DNA from: Arthrobacter sp. ZGTC412
GTDB taxonomy: Bacteria; Actinomycetota; Actinomycetes; Actinomycetales; Micrococcaceae
NCBI RefSeq assembly: GCF_002929215.1
Contig: NZ_PJII01000008.1
Location: forward strand, 1 to 64,000
Direction: 5' to 3'
Length of the DNA stretch: 64,000 bases
In this document: piece after piece, positions 36,168 through 44,906 of the stretch
How the letters are laid out: the number at the start of each line of letters is the position of its first letter
Numbering within the stretch: position 1 is the first letter of the stretch
Notes under the pieces: model-generated
The model's input: only the letters and a program-made list of their open reading frames with translations
What the model was told of the DNA's origin: nothing
Databases searched by the model: none
Position numbers and translations under genes: made by a program

Positions 36168-36208
36168 CGCGGTTAGCAAGTGAACGGCCGATCTGTGAAA
36201 ATGGGGGA

Positions 36209-36952
36209 ATGAGCTCTCAGCCTCCCGCGTCGGCGCCAGAAACGCCCGGCAATGAAACCCAGGCAGTCCGCCACCACAGCTCACACAGCCACAGCGCACA
36301 GGGCCAGAGCCTGGATGGTGCGCTCCAGAAGGCCGGCTTCTACCCCCGCCTCGTGGCCGATGTAGTCGACGATGCCCTGGACGGCCGCGACTGCGTTGCC
36401 CACCTTGTGCACCTGGAAACACACTTTGACCGCGCCGAGGTCCGCCGCCACATCACGGTGCTGGTGCTCACCTCGGACATGCTGGTGATTACACACGTGG
36501 ATGACCAGCAGCTGGACGAGGCAGGCGAGCAGATCGTCGCCCAGATCTCCACCGAGTCAGTCCCCGTGGCCCAGATCCGGTCCGTGGTCCTCAGCTACAT
36601 GTACTCCCAGCCGCAGAACTACAAGCCCTCCGACCCTGTCCGCGAAGTAACGCTCTCCATCGCCTGGTCCGGTGGCCAGCGGCTGGACATGGGTCCTGCC
36701 AGCTGCGGTGACCCGCAGTGCGAAGCGGACCACGGCTACAGCGGGACCATAGCCCAGGAGGACATCGTCCTCCGCATCAGCGCGGAGGCGGACGGCCTGC
36801 AGGCAGTCCAGGACGCCAAGCTGTTCGCCCGTGCGCTTCGTGCAGTGAACACCGGTTCCCCCGCGCCGCAGCCACACGTGCAGTCGATGGCGCCGCGGCC
36901 GCGTTCCGGAGTGTTCGGCAACCGCCTCAGCCGCGGGCACCAGCAGCGCTGA
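36209..36952 (+). CDS. DUF5998 family protein
   Basis: The 247-residue cytosolic protein has a low-complexity His/Ser-rich N-terminus (about 1-35), then LDGALQKAGFYPRLVADVVDDAL and HLVHLETHFDRAEVRRHITVLVLTSDMLVITHVDD, the core of this actinobacterial family of unknown function. A CGDPQCEADHGY segment could bind metal. It starts at the ATG with GGGG upstream rather than at the longer open frame. The stop overlaps the next start by one base (TGATG), so it is coupled to the phosphodiesterase gene. Confidence 0.88.
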   Translation: MSSQPPASAPETPGNETQAVRHHSSHSHSAQGQSLDGALQKAGFYPRLVADVVDDALDGRDCVAHLVHLETHFDRAEVRRHITVLVLTSDMLVITHVDDQQLDEAGEQIVAQISTESVPVAQIRSVVLSYMYSQPQNYKPSDPVREVTLSIAWSGGQRLDMGPASCGDPQCEADHGYSGTIAQEDIVLRISAEADGLQAVQDAKLFARALRAVNTGSPAPQPHVQSMAPRPRSGVFGNRLSRGHQQR

Positions 36953-38181
36953 TGCCCGAAGACCGCCACCCGAACGTTGACGTTTCCGCCCGGCCCCACC
37001 GTCCGGTTGTCCTGCCCGCCGCTCCTGCCTACGGTCAGCGCTCCATCGCCGAGGTGCTCACCAGCGCCGCGGCAAGCCTGGGCGTTGACGGGTTCGCGAA
37101 CACCCTTGGCCTGCCTGCCGCCTCGCGCGTATGCGTTGTGCTGGCCGACGGGCTCGGCCGGAACCTGCTGAAGCAGAAATCAGCCCACACGCCCTTCCTG
37201 CGCTCCGTTATCCAGGCGGGGCAGGGCGAGGTGCCTGTCTGGCTGGATTCGGCGTTTCCTTCCACCACCGCGGCCGCCCTGGCGAGTTTCGGCACCGGTC
37301 TGGCCCCGGGCCAGCACGGCATGGTGGGCTATGACGTGCTCGACCCGGAGCAGGACAAGGTAGTCAACCTGCTCGGCAACTGGGATGCCGGCGTCGACCC
37401 CGCGGTGTGGCAGCCTTTTCCCACCGTGCTGGAACGCGCGGCGGAACACGTGGACGTCACCACGGTCAGCCTGCCGCAGTTCGGCGGCTCGCCCATGACC
37501 CGCGCAGCCTTGCGGGGCGGCAACTTTATCTCAGCCACCACCGCGCACGCCCGGACGGAAGCGGCGGCCGAGGCCATGTCCACCGCCGGTCCGTCACTGA
37601 TGTACTTCTATCTCAACGAACTGGACAAGGCCGGGCACCGGTACGGCTGCCAGTCCGAGCAGTGGGAGCACCAGCTCGAAGAGCTTGACGCCACCATGAA
37701 GCGGCTCAATGCTTCCCTTCCGGCCGGCACTACCATCCTGCTTACGGCCGACCACGGCATGCTGGACGTTCCCGAACAGCAACGCATCGATTTTTCCGCT
37801 GATCCCGCGCTGGTGGAAGGGGTCCGGCACACGGCCGGGGAGCCTCGGATGGTTCACCTTTACCTGGAAAACGGGGCGGGGAAAGATGTCCGAGACCGGC
37901 TGCTCGCGGCCTGGCGGGCACGCTTCGGTGAGCAGGTTTGGGCCTTCACCCGGGAGGACGCACTGGCCGCGGGCCTGTTCGGCGAGGTTCGGACAGCCGT
38001 CGAGGGCAGGATCGGCGACGTCATGATCGCGGCACGGGACGCCGTCGCCCTTTACGACACCCGTCGCGTCCGTCCCACAGCCATGGAGGTCGTGGGCCAG
38101 CACGGCTCGCTCACCAAAGCCGAGCGGGAGGTTCCCCTGCTCTGCTTCACGGCCGGCGGCAGGAGTTCCCGCCGTGGCTGA
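36952..38181 (+). CDS. Alkaline-phosphatase-superfamily nucleotide pyrophosphatase/phosphodiesterase-like protein
   Basis: The 409-residue protein has the metal-binding aspartate in VVLADGLGRNLL, the Thr nucleophile in SAFPSTTAAALASFGTG, the NPP-like segment GQHGMVGYDVLDP, YLNELDKAGHRYG with Asp and His ligands, and TADHGMLD with the second-site Asp-His pair. No signal peptide is evident, so it may act in the cytosol. The substrate, a nucleotide, sugar nucleotide or phosphodiester, is not determined. The open frame extends upstream, but the ATG at 36952 follows the DUF5998 stop directly. Its 3' end overlaps tdk by 8 bp. Confidence 0.85.
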   Translation: MPEDRHPNVDVSARPHRPVVLPAAPAYGQRSIAEVLTSAAASLGVDGFANTLGLPAASRVCVVLADGLGRNLLKQKSAHTPFLRSVIQAGQGEVPVWLDSAFPSTTAAALASFGTGLAPGQHGMVGYDVLDPEQDKVVNLLGNWDAGVDPAVWQPFPTVLERAAEHVDVTTVSLPQFGGSPMTRAALRGGNFISATTAHARTEAAAEAMSTAGPSLMYFYLNELDKAGHRYGCQSEQWEHQLEELDATMKRLNASLPAGTTILLTADHGMLDVPEQQRIDFSADPALVEGVRHTAGEPRMVHLYLENGAGKDVRDRLLAAWRARFGEQVWAFTREDALAAGLFGEVRTAVEGRIGDVMIAARDAVALYDTRRVRPTAMEVVGQHGSLTKAEREVPLLCFTAGGRSSRRG

Positions 38182-38908
38182 GCTCATCTTTTTCTCCGGC
38201 ACGATGGACTGCGGAAAGTCCACCCTCGCCCTGCAAATGGACTACAACCACCGGGCAAGGGGACGCGGCGGAGTGCGCTTCAGCCGCAACGACCGTGCCG
38301 GCGAATCACGCATTTCCAGCCGCCTGGGCCTGGAAACTGATGCGATGGAAGTCGTGGACGGCACCGACTTCTGGGAGGAAGTCATGCTCCGGCGCACGCA
38401 GGGGCAGCGGGTGGACTACCTGATCTGTGACGAGGCCCAGTTCTATACGCCCGAGCAGGTGGAACAGCTGGCGAAGGTCGTGGACGAGATTGACGTGGAC
38501 GTCTTCGCGTTCGGGATCACCGCCGATTTCCGCACCAGGCTGTTTCCCGGTTCCCAGCGTCTTGTCGAACTCGCCGACCGGGTGCAGGTGCTGCAGGTGG
38601 AGGCGCTGTGCTGGTGCGGCCGCCGTGCCACCCACAATGCTCGAACGGTCGACGGCGTGATGGTCACCGAAGGAGCGCAGGTGGTGGTCGGCGACGTGGA
38701 TATGGTGGGAGATCCCGCCGCCGTTGAGCCGTTGGGGGACCACGTCCCCGTTGTGGGCTATGAGACCCTCTGCCGCCGCCACTACATGCGGCGCGTCACC
38801 GCGCACGGCGCGGCCCTGATGGGCCAGCAGGACCCGCTGCTGCCATTCGACGTGGACGCGTGCCTTTGGCGTGGCTCAGGTGGCGCCGGGGCCGTGGCGG
38901 GGACCTAG
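38174..38908 (+). CDS. tdk: Thymidine kinase (type II)
   Basis: The 244-residue enzyme phosphorylates thymidine in the salvage pathway. P-loop GTMDCGKST is at 9-17, the catalytic DEAQF at 86-90, the FGITADF lasso region follows, and zinc-binding cysteines occur in ALCWCGRRATHN and LCRRH. This is a long form: the C-terminus extends past the usual 190-210 residues with a Gly/Ala-rich tail. The GTG start (38174) overlaps the phosphodiesterase gene by 8 bp. It converges on sepH. Confidence 0.9.
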   Translation: MAELIFFSGTMDCGKSTLALQMDYNHRARGRGGVRFSRNDRAGESRISSRLGLETDAMEVVDGTDFWEEVMLRRTQGQRVDYLICDEAQFYTPEQVEQLAKVVDEIDVDVFAFGITADFRTRLFPGSQRLVELADRVQVLQVEALCWCGRRATHNARTVDGVMVTEGAQVVVGDVDMVGDPAAVEPLGDHVPVVGYETLCRRHYMRRVTAHGAALMGQQDPLLPFDVDACLWRGSGGAGAVAGT

Positions 38909-38947
38909 TTCCAGGAGCTTGCTTGCGCTGGTGGCTCGCTGTTGGCG

Positions 38948-40318
38948 CTAGTCGCCGCGCGTACCGAAGACGATTTCGTCCCACGAAGGGACGCTGGAAC
39001 GCTTGGGCCTGCCCGGCTGGCGCTCAGGGGCGCCGGTCTCCGGCAACTGTCCTGTAGTAGGGGAGCTGTCGTCATTCCGTGGTGCTTGCCGCCGGGGGTT
39101 CCCGCCCAACAACTCATCTAAGCCTCCGCCACTGGCAGGGCCGCCGTTAGCGCCGCTGCCGCTGGCGTCCCCGTTCGCGGCTTCACCGGTGCTGCCGGAG
39201 GGGCGCTGGGGGGAGGCAACGATCGTGATTTCACGGGTATCGGTGCTCACGCCGTCGTGAAGCTTCAAGGTGTCATCGATTGCATCCCGGTGCGGAGGAA
39301 TGAGGCTCAGGCGGGACAGCATGGAGGGCCGGGCGTCCCGCCGGCGAACGAAGGAGCTGCCCTGTGCTGCCGAACCCTGTGCAGCCGGAGCGTCCGGGAT
39401 GTCATCCTGGGGCTCGTCGTCGGGCTCTTCTGCTTCGGGGGCCACCTCCGACGGTCTCGGGTGGGCGGCCGGGACGCCGTGGGTCAGGAGCAGCGCCAAG
39501 GCGTCGTCGGAATCCTCGTCCACACCCAGGCGTTGCCCGCGGCGGGAGCGAAGCATGTCCAGGAGTCCGTCCGATTCCTTGCCGTCCCCCTGGCCAGCAT
39601 CAGGCCCGGAACCGGGCGTAGGGCGGGCCGAATGCGCGTCGGCCTCGAAGTCGAAGGGGCGGTCGGAAACTGCCGAGAGCCTGCGCGCGGGGACAGGTCC
39701 GTCCAGGGGCTCGAGTTCGCTGAGCTGCTGCGCCCACCGGTTGGCGTTCTGCAGCGACTTCCTGGCTGGGCTGAAAGTCCACAATGCCGGGGGCTCTTCG
39801 CCAATGCCGGCTTTTCCGCCGGTATTGGTTTCGAAGTTTGCCTGCACCGTCCACGTTCCGTCCTGGCGCCGCCAGGAATCCCACTCCACGGTGGATGGAT
39901 CAATGCCATGGGCTGAGAGCCGGTGCGCCACCATGTCAGCCAGCGTGGCGGGGTTGTCGCCGAAAGCTGACCGGTAGATGTCGTGGCCCGGCGAAGGCGA
40001 GGCGACTTCCACCTTGCGTGCCTGCTGGGCTACGTACTCGCGCTCAGCCAGGACGGGTCCCTCGTAGCGTTCGACCTTCGCCAGCGGCAGGCCGGACAGT
40101 TCAGCCACATCAGCAGCGGTCACTCCCGCCCGAATCCGGGCCTGGATGTCCCTCGGGGACATGGGAATGGCGGGCCGCTCGGCCGGTGGCCTCACCGCCG
40201 ACCTGCTCGCGGTCCTCAGCGCTTCGTCGATCGGCAGCTGGAACATCTCGCCGCCGGCACCGCTCAACAGGAGATGTGCTCCGTCGTCGTGCACGCCTAC
40301 AAGCCGTAGATCCTGCAT
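38948..40318 (-). CDS. sepH: Septation protein SepH
   Basis: The 456-residue protein belongs to an actinobacterial cell-division family that binds FtsZ and promotes Z-ring assembly. The N-terminal DUF3071 domain starts MQDLRLVGVHDDGAHLLL and carries a helix-turn-helix-like motif, ADVAELSGLPLAKVERYEG (about 90-110). A disordered acidic and Pro-rich region follows (about 220-430), and the conserved C-terminal tail ends RSSVPSWDEIVFGTRGD. The ATG at 40316-40318 is preferred over a longer frame. It is divergent from the DUF4193 gene across 217 bp that show no clear element. Confidence 0.92.
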   Translation of the reverse strand: MQDLRLVGVHDDGAHLLLSGAGGEMFQLPIDEALRTASRSAVRPPAERPAIPMSPRDIQARIRAGVTAADVAELSGLPLAKVERYEGPVLAEREYVAQQARKVEVASPSPGHDIYRSAFGDNPATLADMVAHRLSAHGIDPSTVEWDSWRRQDGTWTVQANFETNTGGKAGIGEEPPALWTFSPARKSLQNANRWAQQLSELEPLDGPVPARRLSAVSDRPFDFEADAHSARPTPGSGPDAGQGDGKESDGLLDMLRSRRGQRLGVDEDSDDALALLLTHGVPAAHPRPSEVAPEAEEPDDEPQDDIPDAPAAQGSAAQGSSFVRRRDARPSMLSRLSLIPPHRDAIDDTLKLHDGVSTDTREITIVASPQRPSGSTGEAANGDASGSGANGGPASGGGLDELLGGNPRRQAPRNDDSSPTTGQLPETGAPERQPGRPKRSSVPSWDEIVFGTRGD

Positions 40319-40535
40319 ACAAATCCTCCACCCTGGCATTACTATCAATCGAAACTCTGCCACCCGCCGAACCCGTTTTGGCTCAAGTGGCAGGGCGCGC
40401 CGCGATATTCCGGCCCGAGCCGGGGTATAGGGGGAAACCCAAGGGGCGGCGGAAGGCTGCTGTAGCCGGGCACAAACCCGTAGCGTCCTGCGTTATGAAG
40501 GGTGATGTTCACCGGCCTTCAACAGGAAGAGGGAT

Positions 40536-40844
40536 ATGGCGACAATGGCCACCGACTACGATGCGCCGCACAAGTCTGACGAAGGGCTCGGAGAGGATTC
40601 CATCGCAGAGCTGAAGTTCCGGCGCTCGGATAAGCCGGTTGCGGTGATGGACGAGGACGAAAGCGATCTGGCCGCCGGCTACGAACTGCCCGGCGCGGAC
40701 CTTTCCGGCGAAGAACTGACAGTTCAGGTGGTTCCCGCCCAGGCAAATGAGTTCACCTGTTCGTCGTGCTTCCTGGTCCGGCACCGCTCCCAAATTGCAC
40801 GCGAGAAGGACGGCCGGTTCTACTGCAAGGAGTGCGAAGGCTGA
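40536..40844 (+). CDS. DUF4193 family protein
   Basis: The 102-residue acidic protein begins MATMATDYDAPHKSDE, has SIAELKFRRSDK, and ends with a zinc-ribbon FTCSSCFLVRHRSQIA then FYCKECEG. The CxxC pairs indicate a zinc knuckle. This family is very conserved in actinobacteria (Rv2699c type) and of unknown function. An alternative start is the fourth codon, also ATG. AGGAAGAGGG precedes the start. It converges on the DUF3093 gene with a 109-bp gap. Confidence 0.93.
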   Translation: MATMATDYDAPHKSDEGLGEDSIAELKFRRSDKPVAVMDEDESDLAAGYELPGADLSGEELTVQVVPAQANEFTCSSCFLVRHRSQIAREKDGRFYCKECEG

Positions 40845-40953
40845 TTCCCAGGCGGCGCCGAACAGTCGGGGCCAATGGAGCTGGAAAGCCGAGTGAGAAG
40901 GCAGGCCGGGGTCCAGGCATTACGACGGCGGGGGTACGGCCGGCCGGGGCGGG

Positions 40954-41442
40954 TCACCTGCGCGACAGGGCCGCAGTCAGCTGATCCGGGTGCCGGGTGG
41001 AGGTAAGCCAGTACGGCGTCTGATCCGACGGATCCGTGATCACGATCTTAACCACAGGGTCGATCCAGCCGCGGATGCAGAGGTAGGCCAGCAGGTTGAG
41101 CCGGGTGCCTCGTTCGGCTGTTGCGTCCGCACCCCGGAAACCCTCAACCGCACCCACGAACCGGCGCTCGATGCTTGCCCGTCCAACGGTCAGGGACTCG
41201 TCGGTAACCACGATGGCCGGGGTGGACAGGATCAGGAGAACGGCCATAATGACAAAGAGCACTGCTGCCGCCGTGAAACCCGCTGCTGCGCTGATAGGTG
41301 CGAACACCAGGATGCCGGCTCCGGCCACGCCCGCGGCGATGATCCAGATCCAGACATTGGGCCAGAGCTTCTCCCTGTAGATCACCGCAGCCCCGGTGGA
41401 TGGTTTCTGGGGAACGGGCGCAGAGGAGCTTGATTCGGGCAT
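40954..41442 (-). CDS. DUF3093 domain membrane protein
   Basis: The 162-residue protein has two adjacent transmembrane helices (about 32-52 and 56-76), then a cytoplasmic domain with VVTDESLTVGRASIERRFVG and CIRGWIDPVVKIVITDPSDQTPYWLTSTRHPDQL, the DUF3093 core. Its function is unknown. The opposite orientation to dut and DUF4193 is the arrangement I recall for M. tuberculosis Rv2698. Confidence 0.92.
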   Translation of the reverse strand: MPESSSSAPVPQKPSTGAAVIYREKLWPNVWIWIIAAGVAGAGILVFAPISAAAGFTAAAVLFVIMAVLLILSTPAIVVTDESLTVGRASIERRFVGAVEGFRGADATAERGTRLNLLAYLCIRGWIDPVVKIVITDPSDQTPYWLTSTRHPDQLTAALSRR

Positions 41443-41575
41443 GTGCCAAGCTTTCCATCTTTGCCCTGCTATTTCATCTTGGGTGGAACCGTCCCGGACC
41501 GGTGTTTCGTTGCCAGGCGCAGCCGCCGCCAGGAGCCCCGTCCTAGGATTGATTTGGGGGCGCGGGTTAGAGTGA

Positions 41576-42124
41576 GTGACTGTGACTGATCATCCCGCCA
41601 CAGTAGATACTTTCCCGGACGAAGCAGCTGCAGCCGGCTTTGCCGCTCCCGCCGCGGTTCCAGGTGCTCCCACCCTCCAGGTCCAGATGAAGATGCTGGA
41701 TCCCGACCTTGAGGCCCCGTCCTATGCCCACCCGGGAGACGCCGGCGCCGACCTTCGGGCCCGCGTTGACATTGTGCTGCAGCCGGGGGAGCGGAAGCTG
41801 GTCCCAACGGGAGTGGCTATTGCCCTTCCTGAAGGCTTCGTGGCACTGATCCATCCCCGCTCGGGCCTGGCCACCAAGCACGGGCTGACCATCGTGAACG
41901 CGCCGGGGACAGTGGATGCGGGCTATCGCGGCGAGATCGCCGTCACCCTCCTGAACACCGATGCGAAGCAAAGCATCGAACTGCGCCGCGGCGATAGAAT
42001 TGCCCAGATGGTCATTCAGCGCGTGGAGTACGCGCAGTTTATCTCCGTCAACGAATTGAGCGGATCCGTACGTGGCACAGGAGGTTTTGGCTCCACCGGC
42101 GGCTTCAACGTGCCGGAAGCTTGA
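41576..42124 (+). CDS. dut: dUTP diphosphatase
   Basis: The enzyme hydrolyses dUTP to dUMP, keeping uracil out of DNA and feeding dTMP synthesis. All five trimeric dUTPase motifs are seen in 182 residues: HPGDAGADLRA, PRSGLATKHG, NAPGTVDAGYRGEI with the catalytic Asp, GDRIAQMVI, and the C-terminal P-loop-like RGTGGFGSTG. The N-terminal 30 residues are Ala/Pro-rich and divergent. The GTG at 41576 or the GTG at 41582 could be the start. It is the first gene of a rightward group with DUF3710, the OB-fold gene and DUF3159. Confidence 0.95.
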   Translation: MTVTDHPATVDTFPDEAAAAGFAAPAAVPGAPTLQVQMKMLDPDLEAPSYAHPGDAGADLRARVDIVLQPGERKLVPTGVAIALPEGFVALIHPRSGLATKHGLTIVNAPGTVDAGYRGEIAVTLLNTDAKQSIELRRGDRIAQMVIQRVEYAQFISVNELSGSVRGTGGFGSTGGFNVPEA

Positions 42125-42241
42125 CCTTTAGCTCTTCCCTCACCCGTTCCTCCGTGCCGGCACAGGCATCCCGGACGGCAACAGCGCACGACGGCGGGAC
42201 CCCCACGGGCCAGCCCGGCAACCAACTAAGGAGACACCCCC

Positions 42242-42955
42242 ATGGTCTTTGGGCTCGGCAGGAAAGCCAAGAAGGAACAAGCAGCCGAACCGGACGAACC
42301 GTCGACTGCCGCTGAGGCCGCGGAAGAGACAGCCGACAGTGCCGGACGCCGCTCGAATGGCCCTTTCGACGAATCCGAAATCACCAGCCGCGATGGCTAT
42401 GTTGATTTGGGTGCGCTCCTGATCACCCCGAGCGAGGGACTCCAGCTCCGGCTCGAGGTGGAAGAGGCCACACAGCGGGTGGTTGCGGTCACCTTGGACC
42501 TCAACGGCTCCAGCCTTCAACTCCAGGCTTTCGCAGCGCCGAAAAGCGAGGGACTCTGGGACGAGATCCGCGAGCAGATCGGCCAGTCCGTCGGAGCCCA
42601 GGGCGGCCAGGTCGAGGAGATCGAAGGCATCTTCGGGAACGAACTCGTCGCGAAGCTGCCTGCTGGACTGCCGGACGACAGCCAGGGCTACCGGGTGGCA
42701 CGCTTTATTGGAGTGGACGGCCCCCGCTGGTTCCTGCGCGGTGTACTGGGCGGAGCCGCCGCAATGGAACGAACGGCGGCTGAACCCCTCGAGGCCCTGT
42801 TCCGCCAGGTAGTTGTGGTCCGCGGCGACAGCCCCATGCCGCCTCGTGACCTGCTGCAACTCCGGCTGCCCAAGGATGCCACCGCCACACCGCCGCCTGC
42901 TGCATCCGAACTTCAGGAACCTGAACGTGGTCCTGAAATTACCCAGATTGGCTAG
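42242..42955 (+). CDS. DUF3710 family protein
   Basis: The 237-residue protein begins MVFGLGRKAKKE and has a charged low-complexity stretch (residues 15-38), then RDGYVDLGALLITPSEGLQLRLEVEE, EIREQIGQSV and GPRWFLRGVLGG, the DUF3710 core. Its function is unknown. It has an AAGGAGA Shine-Dalgarno sequence. It sits 117 bp after dut and 4 bp before the OB-fold gene. Confidence 0.92.
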   Translation: MVFGLGRKAKKEQAAEPDEPSTAAEAAEETADSAGRRSNGPFDESEITSRDGYVDLGALLITPSEGLQLRLEVEEATQRVVAVTLDLNGSSLQLQAFAAPKSEGLWDEIREQIGQSVGAQGGQVEEIEGIFGNELVAKLPAGLPDDSQGYRVARFIGVDGPRWFLRGVLGGAAAMERTAAEPLEALFRQVVVVRGDSPMPPRDLLQLRLPKDATATPPPAASELQEPERGPEITQIG

Positions 42956-42959
42956 TGAA

Positions 42960-43310
42960 ATGCCGGGGGAAGCTCCGCTGAACGAAAGCGACGATGTTCC
43001 CCTCAGCCGGTTGCCGGTCAAAGGCCGGGTAGTCTGCCGCGGCCGCATTGAATCCGTAACTTATGTTCCGGCGGACCAGACCGCGGCCTTCAGTGCCATG
43101 GTCTCGGACGCTGATCCCCGGGAACCAGGTGCCGGAGCCGCAGCCGGACCCCGAGGGCGGCTTCGTGTGGTGTGGCTCGGACGGCGGCGCGTATCTGGCA
43201 TCGAGGCCGGCACCGAGGTGCGGCTCAAAGGAATGCTGTCCCGTGTGGACGGCCTGCCCACCATGTTTAACCCACGCTACGAAATACTGTCCCGCCAGGA
43301 GAACGAATGA
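42960..43310 (+). CDS. OB-fold nucleic-acid-binding domain protein
   Basis: The 116-residue protein has PVKGRVVCRGRIESVTYVP, RLRVVWLGRRRVSGIEAGTEVRLKG and NPRYEIL, the strand pattern of a single OB fold (tRNA-anticodon/RecG-like). It may bind single-stranded nucleic acid; the partner is unknown. The ATG at 42960 follows the DUF3710 stop by a few bases. The end overlaps DUF3159 by 4 bp (ATGA). Confidence 0.85.
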   Translation: MPGEAPLNESDDVPLSRLPVKGRVVCRGRIESVTYVPADQTAAFSAMVSDADPREPGAGAAAGPRGRLRVVWLGRRRVSGIEAGTEVRLKGMLSRVDGLPTMFNPRYEILSRQENE

Positions 43311-44161
43311 CTGCGCCCACGCCCAACCCTTCCTCCGGCGCCAACCCGAACAGGGCGGCCAGCCCGAACGGCGCCGGCCAGGGTGGGCTCCAGAACGGCG
43401 CCGGCCCGGACGGTGGCAACAAAGCCGGGCTGCCGGGCGGCGCGGCACAGGAGGCCGCCGGCCGGGACACGTCCCCGGCAGCGGGTCTCGCGGCGGACTA
43501 CGCCGCCAAGGCCGGGCTGCACCGAACCCATGACGGCCGGGTGGATGTGCTGCGCAGCGCCGGCGGTGTCCAGGGCATTGCCGAGAGCATCCTGCCGGGA
43601 CTGTTGTTCCTCGTGACCTACACCATCACCCGGGACCTTACGGTTTCCCTTGTAGCCGCACTGGCATCTGCAGCGGTGTTCACCGTGGTCCGGCTGGTGC
43701 AGCGGCGTCCGCTGACGCAGGCACTTGCGGGGGTGGTGGGTGTCGGCATCTCCGCCTGGGTCGCCAACACCACCGGTAAAGCCGAGGACTTCTACCTGCC
43801 GGGCTTCTTCACCAACGCCGCCTACATCGTGGCCATGGTTATTTCGATCGCCGTCAAATGGCCGGTGGCAGGGCTGCTCTTCGGGTTCATCCGCAACGAA
43901 GGCCTCGACTGGCGCAAGGACCCTGCCAGGGTCAAGGCCTACCGGATCGGCACCTGGATCATCGTCGCCGTATTGGTGCTCAGGCTTGTGGTGCAGGTAC
44001 CCCTCTACCTGTTGGGGCCGGACGGGCTCGCCGCGCTGGCAACCACCAGGCTCATCATGAGTACCCCGCTATATATCCTGGGAGTCTGGATCGCCTGGCT
44101 CGTCACCAAGCCGGCTCCGGTTGACGACGAGACGGCGGACGGCGCCCCCACCAAAGGCTAG
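43307..44161 (+). CDS. DUF3159 family integral membrane protein
   Basis: The 284-residue protein has a long Gly/Ala/Asn-rich N-terminus (about 1-75), then GIAESILPGLLFLVTYTITRDL and several helices, and ends ILGVWIAWLVTKPAP. PVAGLLFGFIRNEGLDWRKDP is the family hallmark. The role is unknown. It converges on the TrkA gene at a 4-bp gap; the stops of both genes lie in one dyad GGCTAG-CCGC-CTAGCC (44156-44171). Confidence 0.92.
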   Translation: MTAPTPNPSSGANPNRAASPNGAGQGGLQNGAGPDGGNKAGLPGGAAQEAAGRDTSPAAGLAADYAAKAGLHRTHDGRVDVLRSAGGVQGIAESILPGLLFLVTYTITRDLTVSLVAALASAAVFTVVRLVQRRPLTQALAGVVGVGISAWVANTTGKAEDFYLPGFFTNAAYIVAMVISIAVKWPVAGLLFGFIRNEGLDWRKDPARVKAYRIGTWIIVAVLVLRLVVQVPLYLLGPDGLAALATTRLIMSTPLYILGVWIAWLVTKPAPVDDETADGAPTKG

Positions 44162-44165
44162 CCGC

Positions 44166-44906
44166 CTAGCCGTCGAACCCGTCGTCCTCAGGACCTTGCT
44201 GCTCCAGGTGTCCCGCGTCTTCTTCGGGCCGGGGCTGCGGCGTCTCCGTGTCGGGGGAGAGCAGCGCCCGCAAATCGTCCTCCGCCGCGATGGTGGTGAC
44301 AAAGAAGAGTTCGTCGCCACCGTCGATGACGTCGTCCCGGCTGGGTGTGATCGGGGCGTGGTCCCGCAGGATGGCAACCAGCGTGGAATCCTCCGGCCAG
44401 CGGATTTCCCCTATAGTACTGCCGATCACATGCGAATCATGCGGAACAGTGAACTCCACCAACGCGGACACACCCGTCTGAAGGGTGAGGAGCCGGACAA
44501 GGTCGCCGATCTCCACAGCCTCCTCCACCAGCGCCGTCATCAGCTGCGGGGTGTTGACTGCGACGTCCACTCCCCAGGAATCGTTGAACATCCAGTCGTT
44601 CTTGGGATTGTTGACGCGGCCCACGGTGCGGCCGACGCCAAACTCGGTCTTGGCCAGCAACGAGACTACAAGGTTCACTTTGTCGTCGCCTGTGGCGGAT
44701 ACCACCACGTCCGCGTCCTCCACCTTGGCGCCCTGCAGCGTGCTCAGCTCGCACGCGTCGCCTACCAGCCAATGGGCGCCGCGGAGTCCGCTCCGCCCAA
44801 TGACCTCCGGCTTGAGGTCGATCAGCAGGATCTCATGCTTGTGCGCCAGCAATTCCCTGGCGATGGACGAACCGACGCTGCCGGCCCCCACGATCACGAC
44901 TTTCAC
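44166..44906 (-). CDS. trkA: TrkA family potassium-uptake regulatory protein (RCK), second of a pair
   Basis: The 246-residue protein has an N-terminal Rossmann RCK_N domain, VIVGAGSVGSSIARELLAHKHEILLIDLKPE, and a C-terminal RCK_C domain, HVIGSTIGEIRWPEDSTLVAILRD, with an acidic tail. It binds NAD(H) or other nucleotides and gates a K+ permease. It overlaps the preceding TrkA gene by 4 bp (ATGA). It corresponds to CeoC. No trkH lies nearby; the APC permease is the likely partner. Confidence 0.9.
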   Translation of the reverse strand: MKVVIVGAGSVGSSIARELLAHKHEILLIDLKPEVIGRSGLRGAHWLVGDACELSTLQGAKVEDADVVVSATGDDKVNLVVSLLAKTEFGVGRTVGRVNNPKNDWMFNDSWGVDVAVNTPQLMTALVEEAVEIGDLVRLLTLQTGVSALVEFTVPHDSHVIGSTIGEIRWPEDSTLVAILRDHAPITPSRDDVIDGGDELFFVTTIAAEDDLRALLSPDTETPQPRPEEDAGHLEQQGPEDDGFDG

